Shown here one piece after another: positions 31,251 to 42,112 of a stretch of 64,000 bases of DNA. The notes below the pieces were generated by a model, which was given only the letters and a program-made list of their open reading frames with translations, was not told the DNA's origin and searched no databases. The stretch comes from Prorocentrum cordatum (taxonomy: Eukaryota > Sar > Dinophyceae > Prorocentrales > Prorocentraceae): positions 304,104-368,103 of the forward strand of contig CAUYUJ010012091.1 of assembly GCA_963575745.1 (NCBI GenBank). Direction: 5' to 3'. Each line of letters begins with the position of its first letter. Within the stretch, counting starts at the first letter, position 1. The translations under genes and the position numbers were made by a program.

Positions 31251-33988
31251 TGCAGTCTCCCAACTCGTGCGCAGTCATTCCCAAGTGGGCATGCCGTCAG
31301 CCTGGGTTCACATGGAAGGTAGAAAAGCTGATCGAAGAGAAGGGGGTCTCCGAGGATCCAGCTATTGCAGTTTCTGAGGTTAGGTCGATCATGCATTTAG
31401 CGGCGTCGGACATTAAGAATGAATCGTGCTCGGCTAGCTCGAAAACAATCGGTCACAACATATCGTGGTGTATGATGTATGATCGTGCTCGTCGTCGAAA
31501 TGATGTGGGAAAACAACGCTTAGTTGTTCGCCGCTTTCCCAAGCTTGAAGATTTCGTTGGCGATGACGCGAACCTAGTGAACCCTGATGCTTTTTACGCA
31601 TACCTGGCAGAGATAAGTCGTCTTGAACTTGAATGCGATCGTCAGGAGCTTTTAAATGATAAGGAGCTTCCCCATCAGGCTAGGACATCGGGTCTTGCAA
31701 AAATTGAACGTCTGTCTCGTGCTTGGGCCCCCCGTCACAAGCAAGTGTTGTTGCAGGGAATTTTGGGCCCAAGCGGTAGCGCCCACACTGACCCCCAAGT
31801 TTGTGCTAACCTGCTGCAGGACCACTGGGCGAAAGTTGCCCAACCTTTTCGTCCCTGCCAGGACAGCATGTGTTCTCTGCGTACATGGATCCAAGCAACT
31901 CCTCAGGACATTATGTGGACAGTCGACGAAGACCTTTTTGATAAGCTTCTAGATAAGTCTCGGGGTTCTGCCCCAGGGTTGGATGGTATTCCGCACTCTG
32001 GTTGGAGGTTTGGTGGGCCGAGGGCTAGGGGTATACTGGATGCACACTATCGTCGCATCATTGACACTGGGCAGATTCCCGATTAATTTAATGATGCTTT
32101 CTTGGCCTTTCTACCCAAGGGAGCGCTGGAGGCAGAGCCGCCCCGCGCGCCTGGGCATACTCGACCGCTTGCCTTAGGGAACACGGATTGTAAGCTGATT
32201 TGCAGTGCGCTCGCACAGCCGCTGAACATTGTGGCCCGCCGCACTGTCGATAGCGAACAACGTGGTTTCGTTGGAGGGCGCTCTCTGGCGGATAATGTAC
32301 TAGCTTTGGATTGGAGATACACCCATTATGCTGCTTATGAGAACGCCCCCTCTCCTGGAATGACTTTTTATGAAATCAAGCAAGCTTTCCCTAGTATCTC
32401 GCATGATTGGATTTTATATGTATTGAATGAAATGGGCATCCCTGATTGGTATTGCCGAATCGTGAAAAACCTGTACGTTAACATGTACATGCACGTTCGC
32501 TTTAAGGGGCGCATTTTTGGCAAGTTCAAGGTTGAGCGTGGCATTAAACAAGGGTGTCCTCTTTCTGGTCTTCTGTTTGCTCTCGGTCTTGCTCCCTGGT
32601 TCAGGAAGATACGGCATAGTCTTGAGGTAGTCCGCGCTCATCCTTGCGCCTATGCTGATGCTCTCGGCACCGTTGATTTTGATCTTGGTGCTGCACACTC
32701 TGTCATGGTACACGAGTTCGTGCTGCTCGCCAAGTGCACGGGCCTGTTCTTTCACCCCTCGAAGTGCCAGTTTGTGTTGCCGCACGACCGTGCGGAAGGC
32801 GCCTTCCGCAAGGACTGCAGGGGAAAACGAATCCGCCTCAGATCCTCCAAAATCGGTCGTGTTGGGCTTTACCTTGGGGTCTTCCTGGGTCTTGCGGGCG
32901 CTTCTGTGAGTTGGCAAGGCCCGTGTCGGGCCCTCCTCCGTCGTGCCAGGTATGTTAAAAGCCTCTGTTTAGGCCTCGCAGGAAATATTCACATGTATAA
33001 CGTCTACTGTCAGCCCGTTCTTCAACACGTTGCCCAGTTTTATCCTATTAATGATCATGTTCGGGTTGCTGAGCGTGAGGCTCTCCAGCAACTCCCAGTG
33101 GCTCCGAGATTATCGCTATCTAGTGCGATTCTATGTGACCTGAAGCGCTTTGGCATCACCTGTGAAGCTCGTGCAGTGGAGACCTCTGCCCGTGCCGCTC
33201 TGTTCCGTGCTGCTCTGCGCTCTGATGAATTTGCTCGCGGTCGTGAATATCTGGAAGAGTTTACTCGACATGATGATTGTGAACTATTTTATATGAGATA
33301 TCCCACATTTCGGAGCTCTTCTTTCATCCAAGTTCGTACCAACTTCGAGTCCCTTATCGGCATTCCCAGTATCCCCACGGAGCTCACCAATGGCCTCCAG
33401 AGTAAAATTGTGAGATTCCTGTCCCGTCTCTTCTACCCCCTCCCCTCTGTTCGCTCCTTTGGTGCCCGTCTGAACTACTGGTGCCCCCTCTCACCGCAGC
33501 AATGTGATGTAACGATGACTAGGCTTTGTAGGGTTGGTCAGAAGCTCGGTTCCTGTGTAGCGAGCTCAGTGTTAAAAACGCTGTGCAATGCTTGGGCCAC
33601 TTCCCGACGGTTCCGCGCAGGCCGTGCTGGATGCAGGTTTGGTTGCTACGCTGTTGGAGGAGACGATATCCTTCATTATTTTGCGTGTCCGAATCTGACC
33701 CCCCGTGTCCGTGAGTGCCTTCCATGCCTTCCCCCGCGCTGGGGTTTGGATCCTATTCCCTCCTTTGTCCTCGCGCTTGCCCCTCTCATCGAATCTGACA
33801 GCCTGCTCAGTGTCGGTCTCGCTATAGATGCCGTGCATGCCTCTTTCAACGCCCAGAGAACTTCTGGGTCAATCGGCCCCAGGTCTGCCCGCCTCTCACT
33901 GTCTGCCCGTCTGAGGGCCCATGCAATCAGATGCTCTGTGGCCCGTTCTTTAGTTCGAGGTCTTCGAGGCGCGGGGATGGACGATTAG
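31250..33988 (+). pseudogene. ORF2 reverse transcriptase and C-terminal domain, inactive
   Basis: A single frame runs from 30890 to 33988 with one in-frame TAA at 32084-32086, inside IPD*FNDAFLAFLPKG. RT motifs: SRGSAPGLDGIPHSGW, FLPKG, SEQRGFVGGRSLADNV, motif A FYEIKQAFPSI with Glu (32372-32374) where Asp is expected, motif B GIKQGCPLSGLLFA, and motif C AYADALG (32651-32662) where the second Asp of YADD is Ala. The C-terminal part has a Cys/His-type stretch (RAGCRFGCYAVGGDDILHYF; CPNLTPRVRECL), as in many LINE proteins. The catalytic triad is lost. Confidence 0.7.
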
Positions 33989-33994
33989 CGGACG

Positions 33995-34232
33995 GACTTT
34001 CTTGCCCTCTTCTCGCCCTCTTGCCCGCTTGCCCCCGTCATGTGTCGCCCCCCCCCCCCTCCGCCTCCCTGCTGCGTTATTCCTCAGCCCCCCCCCCCCC
34101 TGCTCCCGATGCTTACTTATCTTTCTCCCTCGTGAGGGCCAGGGCGCAGCGAAACCCAGCCTCCTCCTCCTCCTCCCCCACTTCCCCCCCCCCTCTTCCT
34201 CCTCCGCCCCCCCCCCCCCCCCCCCTTTCCGA
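33995..34232. repeat. polypyrimidine tract with C homopolymers
   Basis: C/T-rich plus strand with C runs at 34050, 34089 and 34209-34226, immediately followed by the purine tract below. Confidence 0.8.
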
Positions 34233-34234
34233 AG

Positions 34235-34556
34235 AGGGGGGGTGGGGGGTGGGGTGGCAGGAGGAGCAGGGGATGGAGGAGGGCAGAGGATGGGGATGAC
34301 GGGAGGATGGAGGAGGGGGAGGAGGGAGGGGGGAGGAGGAGGAGGGAGGGAGAGGAGGAGGAGGAGGAAGAGGGGGGGGGAGGAGGAGGAAGGGGAGGAG
34401 GAGGAGAGGGCAGGAGGAGGAAGAGGAGGGGGAAGAGGAGGAGGAGGACGACGAGGGGGAGGAGGAAGAGGAGGAGGAGGAGGGAGAAGGGGGGAGGCAG
34501 GAGGGAGGAGGTAGAGGGGGGAGGAGGAGGAAGAGGAGGAGGAGGGGGAGGAGGAA
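34235..34556. repeat. polypurine GGA tract
   Basis: About 320 bases nearly free of pyrimidines on the plus strand. Together with the preceding polypyrimidine tract it forms an imperfect inverted arrangement around TTTCCGAAGA (34227-34236). Confidence 0.85.
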
Positions 34557-34671
34557 GATGTGTGCCGCCAGAGTTTGCCCGTGCCATTTCAGTTGATTCC
34601 TTGCCGCCACCTTGCAGTCTGCCGTCGGCAGTGTGACCGGGCTAAGTCGCGCATCCACGAGTGCTCTGGTC

Positions 34672-35231
34672 AGTGCCCAAAAGTAGATCAGACCACAAGG
34701 AAGGAGACCAGACCCCGCCCAAAAGTAGACCAGACCACCCACAAGGAGACCACACCTCGTCCAATAGTAGACCAGACCCTCCCAAAAGTAGACCAGACCA
34801 CCAAAAAGTAGACCAGACGCCTTGGCAAAGTAGATCAGACCCCGCCCAAAAGTAGACCCGACCCCGCCCAAAAGTAGATCAGACCCCGTACAAAAGTGAA
34901 TCAGACCGCCCGCCAGGAGACGTCGGCCTGCTCACAAGTAGATCAGACCCCGCCCAGAAGTATATCAGACCCCGTACAAAAGCAGATCCGACCACCCACG
35001 AGGAGACCACGCCTCGTCCAATAGTAGACCAGACCCTCCCAAAACTAGACCAGACCATCAAAAAGTAGACCAGGCGCCGTTGGCAAAGTAGATCAGACCC
35101 CGCCCAAAAGTAGACCAGAGCCCGCCCGAAAGTAGATCAGACCCCGTACAAAAGTAGATCAGACCGCCCGCCAGGAGACGTTTGCCTGCTCACAAGTAGA
35201 TCAGACCCCGCACATAAGTAGACCAGACCCC
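34672..35231. repeat. 22-bp satellite with about 256-bp higher-order unit
   Basis: Monomers carry AGTAGA(C/T)CAGACC followed by a short variable part (CCGCCCAAA, CTCCCAAA). The composite blocks GGAGACCAC(A/G)CCTCGTCC at about 34745 and 35001, and CGCCCGCCAGGAGACGT at about 34908 and 35163, repeat about 255 bp apart, so monomers are arranged in a higher-order unit present about twice. Confidence 0.85.
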
Positions 35232-36456
35232 CGGCATATTACGCACCCCCCAAAGAAAGCACATGCCCCCACCCGCACTTGTACAACACTGCTCTTCGCA
35301 GCGTGCAAGAAACGCTTGACGTCCTTCTCACTTTCCGATTGTGCGTAGCTGCGTGGGCTTGAGCGCGGACTGGTCCAGCCCGCGCTCTTCGTGCGGGCGT
35401 TCGGCCGCGCGGGGTGACGGAGCGCTCCGCGCGCTCTCGCAGCCTCTGGCGCGATGGGGCCCCGTTGCAAGTCCTGCCTTGAGCGCGCCTGAGAGGATGG
35501 GAGCTGCAAGAACCCGAAGTGCACAGCATACTGCGCCCCAGTGCCTCCAGGGCAGCACTGCAAAGTTGTCCGATTGAGTGCTGCATTTGGCAAAGCGGGC
35601 GCCAAAATAGGCGCATGCGTCGCCGGCGGTTGCATCCTCACTTTGCTTCGCAGACATGACATACGTGTCGGCGTAGCGAGCGGCGGGCATCTCCGGGCCG
35701 CAGCCTCTGGCGCGACTGCTGCGCGCGTGGAGCTTTTAGCAGGGGTCTATCTGTGCTACTGGCGGTGGTCGACGAGCTCACTTCTCGGACACTTGTCAAA
35801 GGCATCATCCCGTTGTCAGCACGCGGAGTCCGCAGAGCGAGCTGACATGTTACAGGTCGCGTGGACTTCGATGGAAGCGGACATGAAGGGGCGCCAGGTT
35901 CTCGGATACCGCGACGAGCACAAGGTAGAGTTAGTACGCCGCGATGAGAGGAGCAAGCTCGGGAGCGCAGCCTCTGGCGCGACTTTTGCGCATCATCCAT
36001 TCGTGAACCCGTCTGGTCGCCGCGCTGGTGGACAGGAGTTCGCGGCGTTGCTGCCTGATGTGCGGAATGGCCACCTCCGGGCAGCTTGCGAGGACCTCGC
36101 CAAGGTGCCCCGCGCGAAACCCACGTCCAGGGACGCGGAGAGCGCCCCGAGGAAGCACGAGATCAAGCATTGGGGCGGGGCCCACGCCAAATGTAATTGA
36201 ATCAGGTGGCGCGGGCGTTGCAAATGCAACCCCGCCAGCGGGCCCCCGACCGCGCGTCGGGCCCAAGTTGGGCTCGGCAAGGGCCCCAGGCGGGCAGGTC
36301 GGCCCAATCCTTAGGGGGGGGGCGCCAGATACGAGATATTTTGTTGCGCTTTGCCCCGTCTTCCGTCTGCTGCGCGCCCCCGACGCAGTAATCGGGTAAT
36401 TCTGTCGCCCCCCCCCCCTCGCCCTCCCCCGCAAAGCGGATTGTTGCATTCCTGTC
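35232..36456 (+). pseudogene. unrecognised coding-like region A
   Basis: The frame 35541-36200 reads AFGKAGAKIGACVAGGC, ERADMLQVAWTSMEADMKGR, VLGYRDEHKVELVRRDERSK and LLPDVRNGHLRAACEDLAK. These look like protein but match nothing I know. Three hairpin elements lie in the region and are read in this frame as AASGAT (35698, 35965). A poly(C) run at 36407-36420 separates it from region B. Confidence 0.35.
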
Positions 36457-37439
36457 GTGTTTCCAAGTTTCATGCGGTGGGCGTTCAAGGCGGAGGGCCT
36501 GAACGTGCCTGTCGACGAGGAAGATTGGCCCCTGCTCGCCGGCATGGGGTCCGGGGCCGAAGAGGGTTTGAGCGACGCGGGAATTGATTCCTACGAATCG
36601 GCTGAGGTGGCCCGCGCAGCCTTGGCCACTGTGCTCGCAGCCCGTGGCGCGACGTCTCCGCGTGGTAGCGTTGGTGTACCTCCTGAGTATATTTACGGAC
36701 TCGACGACTTGGTTTGCTTCATGTGCTTGACCACAAACAAAGAAGCTGTTGCCCGCAAGGTTTTACCGCCGCCAGCGCTCCCGGCGTCCGTCGTGCAGGA
36801 TTTGGGGGTGGCTGCCTCCGTCGCAGCCCCTGGCGCGACAGCGTGCCCTGGCGAGTTTCGCTGCTACGCGAGAATCAGAACGAAAAACAGCGCGAAGCCA
36901 GCCATCGCCTCCATCTTGGCGTGGGTGTTCCAAGACATTTTGCTATGGACGCGCGCCCCCGCCGCGGGGGCACTGCGTCAATGTTGCCGAGCTTGGCGCG
37001 CTGGAGGCTTATATCTGGCTTGCGCGCTGTCTGGGAAGGGGCGGTGCGTCGCAGACTCTGTCGCGAGCATCTTGTCCTTCGATGCGAAAAACCCGCCCAG
37101 GCATTGCTTCAAGCAGGGGCTTCGAGCAGTTATATTATCCGCGCCTGGGCGCGCGCGTGGGACTTGCTCGACGGGCTCCCCCCGCGTGACTGTTTGGGCT
37201 TCGACGCGCGATTGTTGTCCATGGCTCTGGTCCGCATGGGCGTCAAGGAACACCTTCGGGGCGACGCGCAGGACGCGGTTGCCCAGATGTTCTTGGACGC
37301 AGGCGGGGAGACTCGCTTTCGAAGGGGGCGTCGTTTGCAGAGGTGGAGAAAGGTCAGCTTGCAAAGATCGAGTGCCATGTGTTGATGTTGGCGCCCAGCG
37401 ATTCTGGCCTCTGGCGGTAATTCGCAGCCTCTGGCGCGA
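35437..37439 (+). repeat. bulged-hairpin element cluster 2
   Basis: Consensus TCGCAGCCTCTGGCGCGA. Copies: 35437-35454, 35698-35715 (CCGC arm), 35965-35982 (GCGC arm), 36635-36652 (loop CGT), 36821-36838 (loop CCT) and 37422-37439. The last extends to TTCGC/GCGAA. Arms TCGC(A)GCC and GGCGCGA pair completely except for the bulged A; variation is mainly in the three-base loop or the outermost pair. All are on the plus strand. Confidence 0.75.
36457..37385 (+). pseudogene. unrecognised coding-like region B, frame change at a hairpin element
   Basis: The first frame reads MFPSFMRWAFKAEGLNVPVD, EEDWPLLAGMG and YGLDDLVCFMCLTTNKEAVA. After the hairpin element at 36821-36838 the protein-like sequence lies in another frame: LLRENQNEKQREASHRLHL, and later AWARAWDLLDGLPPRDCLGF and MALVRMGVKEHLRGDAQDAV, ending at a TGA at 37383-37385. 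Function unknown. Confidence 0.35.
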
Positions 37440-37958
37440 ACCGGCATGGGGGCGGCCGTTGGGGCGGCTGCAGGGGGGCGATCAGCATTGCCTGATTATG
37501 TCTGCTGCAAGTGCGCTGGCTCGGGCAGCGGCGGCATTTGTAGGGCCGCTTTCAAGAGCTGAGCGTCGGCAAACGCGGCGCCTCCTCCTCCCCCTCTTCC
37601 TCCTCGCCCTCCCCCCCCCCCTCCTCCAACTCCTCCGCCTCTCCGCGCGCCTCCGCCAAGGCTGCCTGCGGGGCAAAATTCTTTTCATTTGATGTGTGAA
37701 CTTATATGATTCGGGCGAAAGTGCGCGCTCCCGCCTTGGCGACGGTGACATTTTTGAAACGGTGGGCCGCCAATGCTGTAATTTTACACTCCAAACGCAC
37801 ATCGCAGAAACACTGGGTGACCTTGAAAACCGGCGTTTTTGACCAGGCCGGCTCCGAGGTGGCCGAAGAAGGCCCTAAGACGGCCCAAAAGGTTCCACAG
37901 AGGCCCTCAGGGACACCACCTTGTCGTATACCTCTTCTTACTACCAAGTACTACCACT

Positions 37959-37971
37959 CCTACTACTACTG

Positions 37972-38021
<50 letters not shown>

Positions 38022-38038
38022 TCTACTACTACTGCTAT
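37959..38038. repeat. (TAC)n microsatellite
   Basis: About 25 TAC/CTA units with two TTC interruptions. Flanks (37690-37950 and 38040-38560) show no recognised gene. Confidence 0.9.
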
Positions 38039-38560
38039 ACACTTGCACTGCCCACTTCTGTCCGCTACAGACCAACACAGGGAAAATCTGGCCAGTACCT
38101 ACGGTGGAATTTTCACATCGAGCTTCACTCATAACGCACAAGAATGGTCGATACGGGCCTGATGGACATACAAACGATCGGTGGTTACACGTGGGTTGCA
38201 CCCATCGTCTGCCAGTCGGCGAGCGGCAGTGCCGACGTCGAAGCCACGAGCGCACGCGATACGTGCGTGTTTCGTGCCTGGAGGGCACGTTGGCGGATCA
38301 ATGTGTTGGAATTGGTTGCATACTTAAACTACGTTCGAAGAAAGTCCCGTTCATCGTGCTTCCAAAATCTACGCTTCATCCACGTTTTCGACAGTCAAGT
38401 GGCTTGTGCGGTGGTGGCAAAGGGGCGGAGCTCCAGCCAACGGCTCAACAGACCACGTCGCCGTTGACAGGGCGAGAAGGCAAACATCATTGATGCTCGT
38501 CAGGTTTTTGAAGGAATTTGCTTTCTCGGGGAGGTCCCGACGGGTTACCAAAAGCACCTG

Positions 38561-39480
38561 TGACCGTCTTGTGGTCTTCTTGGGGCCTCTTGGAGGCATG
38601 TTGTTAGCTATCTTGAGCCATGTTGGGCTGTCTCGAGCGATATTGATATTGGGCTCTCCGAGGCCCTCTTGGAGCCATCTTGGGCCGAAAAGGACCCCCT
38701 GGCACATCGCGACCGCCCCCGTCCAAGTCCAGGGGAGGGGATATGGGGGAGGAGTAAACCCCTCACGAAGGGGAAAAGGGGGTTTTGGAAAAGGGAGAAA
38801 AATCTCGTTAGGCCGCCTGTCGCCCAAAGGATGGCGGGACTTCGAGTCCCAGCATTACTATCATGTTTATTGCTAGTGCTATCAAATTTCACGGATCAAA
38901 TGGTGACGCTATTGGCGTTTATGCGACCACAAATGCATCCCCTACACCTCTATCGTCCGCGCCGCTACTGCGATTGCGTCTATTACAATTATTACGACGA
39001 CGGCGGCGACGGCGACGGTGACGGCGACGACGACGGCGGCGCCGATGCTTATTGTAATGCTTTTGGCCGTGGTGGACCGGTCAGGAGCCGCCGTTGCCTC
39101 CGCTGGGCGTTCTCCGATCATTCTCGGCCGCGCGCGCAGGGGCCGATGTGTCCGGCCCACGTCGTTGCAGAACCCCCAGGGCGAGTGGAACCCGGCGCGC
39201 CATGGTCGTTTCGGCGCGGCTGGGCCGCGTCGAGAGGTTGCGGGGGCCGAGCGCGCCGAGCGCAGCGTTTCCGAAGCCTTTCGTTTCTTTCTTCCGCCCG
39301 CCCCTGGCCGCCGCCCTTCTGCTCCCCCTGCCCCGCAGTCCCCGCCCCGCCAACCCCAATTGTCCCCCGCGCGCTCTGCCCTTTCCCCCGCGCCGCCCCC
39401 CCCCTTCCCGCCCTCCAAGGCCCCCCCCGCGCCCCCCTCCCCCTCCTCCCGCGCCTTCCCCCTCTCCTCGCCCTCCTCCT
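38561..39480. other. no gene; GC-rich with short repeats
   Basis: Contains degenerate TCTTGG(G/A)GCC-type repeats (38570-38700), a GGCGAC run (39000-39040) and a C-rich tract (39290-39480). Open frames are low complexity. Confidence 0.4.
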
Positions 39481-39869
39481 CTCTCGCGTCGGGCTAATGG
39501 AAAGGGGATTGGAAGGGGGGGGTTGTGCGAAATCCCCTGAGCGCAGCTGGTTTCGGCCCCGCTGCTGGGCGCTTCGCTGGATGCACAGACCCCCGGCGCC
39601 CCCGCTGTCCGACCCGATTGTGGCTTGCCCCCCACCTTTGGCAGTCGTGCCCCGCTAGCGCCGAGGCGACGCTGCCTGACCTGCGACGCTGGCTATCAGC
39701 GGGCACTTCGGGGGTCGATGGATCGGTCGAGGGCGGGGGATGGAAGGGCGCGAGGAAGCCTTTGTTGTGTTTTTTTATAATGAACTTTTCGGGAATTTGA
39801 CAGGTTGGTCGGTTTCGTTTTCGGGGAGGAACCTTGACGGCATGTGCCTGGAGATGATGCGGGAGGACG

Positions 39870-39980
39870 AGGAGAATGAGGAGGAGGAGGAGGAGGAATA
39901 GGAGGAGGAGGGGGAAGGGGAGTGAGGGGAGGGGGATGATGATGATGAGGAGGAGGAGGAGGAGGAGGAGGAGGAGGACA
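39870..39980. repeat. GGA/GAT purine microsatellite
   Basis: GAGGAG units with a GATGAT run at 39940-39950. Confidence 0.8.
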
Positions 39981-40875
39981 GATGGGTGTTTGTGCTCAAT
40001 TGCAGGGCCCAGGGACCATACATATCGATCTGGTTTGAGTAGTCGCGCTTGGGTTTTCCTTCCAGGAGGTTGGATGTCGAGATCCGTTTTTCGGAGGTCC
40101 CTGGAAGTTTCCAGAAGTCGCCAGAGTCTTCTGCGAAGCTGTATAGAGTCCTCAGGTGTTCCCAGGATCCAGACATCTTCGCGGACGATTCCAAAGACCA
40201 AGATGCGCAAACACCGGGATCAAAAGTTGGATCTTCGCCATCCTCGTCGATTTCTTGGACATCCCCCCATCCCTGTTGCTGCTGTTGCTGTGCTCCCTGC
40301 TCTTCGAGTCGGGCGGGATGGTTGGGTCGAGGGCGGACGGGGTAAGATACATCAACATTCGAAACGATATTTTGCTGAAGCGCCGCGCTCCCTGAGTTTT
40401 GCGGGGGGGGGGGTGGGGGGCACGACGATTGGGACGATCCCCGCTACCGAATGCAACCGCGCCAGCCCAGCAACGCCCCATCACCATTTTCCCGCGGCCA
40501 AGTGCGAGGTCCCCGCCCAGAATCTCGTCCTCCCCTCAAACGGACCCCGGGAAAAAGACACTCGTGGACTCGCACCGCCTTCTCACGTCACCCGAAAGCT
40601 CGACGGCGTTATTGCCGATGCTGGTTCCTGGAATGCGGACCCAACAGACCAATCGGAGTTTTCTTGTCTTGGGTAGGAGTTGGCGACAGCGGCCCTTTTC
40701 GCCACCCGCCTCCTGCCTTGTGTGTAATGCGTGGTGTTATGTTTCACACTGCCGCGTCCCGCCGAGGTCGCCTCCGCCTGGGTCTCGCACCTGCGCTCCT
40801 GGCTCACGCTGCCCCCCGACGCGCCAGTCCGGAACCCCGCGGGCGAGCCCCGCCGCCGCTGTCTCCGGAGGCAGT
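39981..40875. other. no gene recognised
   Basis: Mixed sequence with open frames on both strands, none with a known motif. Confidence 0.3.
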
Positions 40876-41049
40876 AGACGACGACGACACCGAGGGCGAC
40901 GACAACAACGGGACAGTGGAGGGAGCGAGGGCGGAGAGGAGGACGAGGAGGAGGAGGAGGATAACATGCTTTAAGACCCATGTTCGTTTGGCATGGTGGC
41001 TCCTCAGCGGTTTGGGAGCTTTCCTTGGGGATCCACAGACGAGGAACTT

Positions 41050-41347
41050 GGATGATGGTGTTGATGTTGATGCTGATGTTGAAGTTGTTGGTGATGATGA
41101 CCATGGTCATGATCATCATCATGATCCTGATGATGCTGCTGCTGCTGCTGATGATGATGATGAGGATGAGGATGAGGATGAGGATGAGGATGAGGATGCA
41201 GCTGATGACGATTATGCTGATGTGGATGTGGATGCTGGTGATGGTTATGATGATGAGGGTGATGATGCTGATGAGGATGAGATGAGGATGAGGATGATGT
41301 TGCTGATGCTGATGATGGTGATGGTGATGGTGATGATTATGATGATC

Positions 41348-41403
<56 letters not shown>

Positions 41404-41660
41404 GATGAGGATGAGGATGAGGATGAGGATGAGGATGAGGATGAGGATGAGGGTGATGAGGAGGATGATGCTGGTGATGATGAGGAGGAGGATGATGCTG
41501 ATGGTGATGGTGATTGTGATGATGGTGATGGTGATGGTGATGGTGAGGGTGAGGGTGATGGTGATGGTCTTGGTGGTGAGGAGTAGGAGGACGAGGACGA
41601 GGACAAGGAATGGATGGAGGAGGAGGAGGAGGAGGAGGAGGAGGAGGAGGAGGGGGGAGG
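41050..41660. repeat. (GAT)n/(GAGGAT)n microsatellite
   Basis: About 600 bases of GAT, GAGGAT and GGTGAT units, with a pure GAT run at 41341-41400 and a GGA run at 41615-41650. It ends next to a MITE C copy. Confidence 0.9.
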
Positions 41661-41685
41661 GAGGGGGGAGGGAGGGAGCAACGTA

Positions 41686-41851
41686 CAGTGGGGGGCCCAT
41701 CCCTGCTTGCCGCTTGGGTTCCCTGGGTTCCTTGGATTTCGATGATCTTGCTATGAAGAGCGTGACGCTCCCACACCAAAAATCAGTGGACGTTCTGGGG
41801 TCTCAGGGTTGGTTTTCTTGTGGAAGGTTTCTTGTGGTCGAGCCCCTGCTG
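41686..41851. mobile_element. MITE family C copy 3
   Basis: A 166-bp element flanked by TA on both sides (41684-41685 and 41852-41853). It starts CAGTGGGGGGCCCATCC and ends CGAGCCCCTGCTG. The complement of the right end, CAGCAGGGGCTCGACCACAA, mirrors the left end. Confidence 0.75.
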
Positions 41852-42044
41852 TAGCGAAGCGCGGCGCTCCCCGTCAGAGGGGGAGGGGATGACGGCGCAA
41901 GGCTCCTGCCTGGGGGGCGGCCGCGGCGTCGGGTGGTGCACCGCTGGAAGGTCGGGCGCGAAATGCCCCTTCGGGGACCTCGCCCCGTGAGAGGGGGGAG
42001 GGTAGTAGGAGAGAGAGAGGAAGAGGAGGAGGGGTGGTAGGCGA

Positions 42045-42112
42045 GAGAGGAAGAGGAGGAGGAGGAGGAGGAGGAGGAGGAGGAGGAGGAGGAGGAGGAG
42101 GAGGAGGACGGC
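42045..42112. repeat. (GGA)n microsatellite
   Basis: About 20 GGA units. Flanks from 41860 to 43000 hold no recognised gene. Confidence 0.9.

Larger units (their letters stand above)
29277..33990 (+). mobile_element. SL-tagged L1-like non-LTR retrotransposon, inactive
   Basis: Order: spliced leader, 170-bp leader region, ORF1 (29470-30378), ORF2 with apurinic-type endonuclease (about 30480-31250), reverse transcriptase (about 31950-33000) and a C-terminal domain to 33988. Composition is more balanced than the flanks. The element splits two DNA stretches that both carry bulged hairpins (26.5-29.1 and 35.4-37.4 kb). Endonuclease and RT active-site residues are replaced, so the copy is dead. 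No poly(A) tail or clear target-site duplication was found. Confidence 0.75.

Noticed and set aside
26558-37439. CRISPR-like array for the GCCTCTGGC motif
   Set aside because: Spacing is irregular (about 40 to 670 bp), the motif is too short and the genome is eukaryotic.
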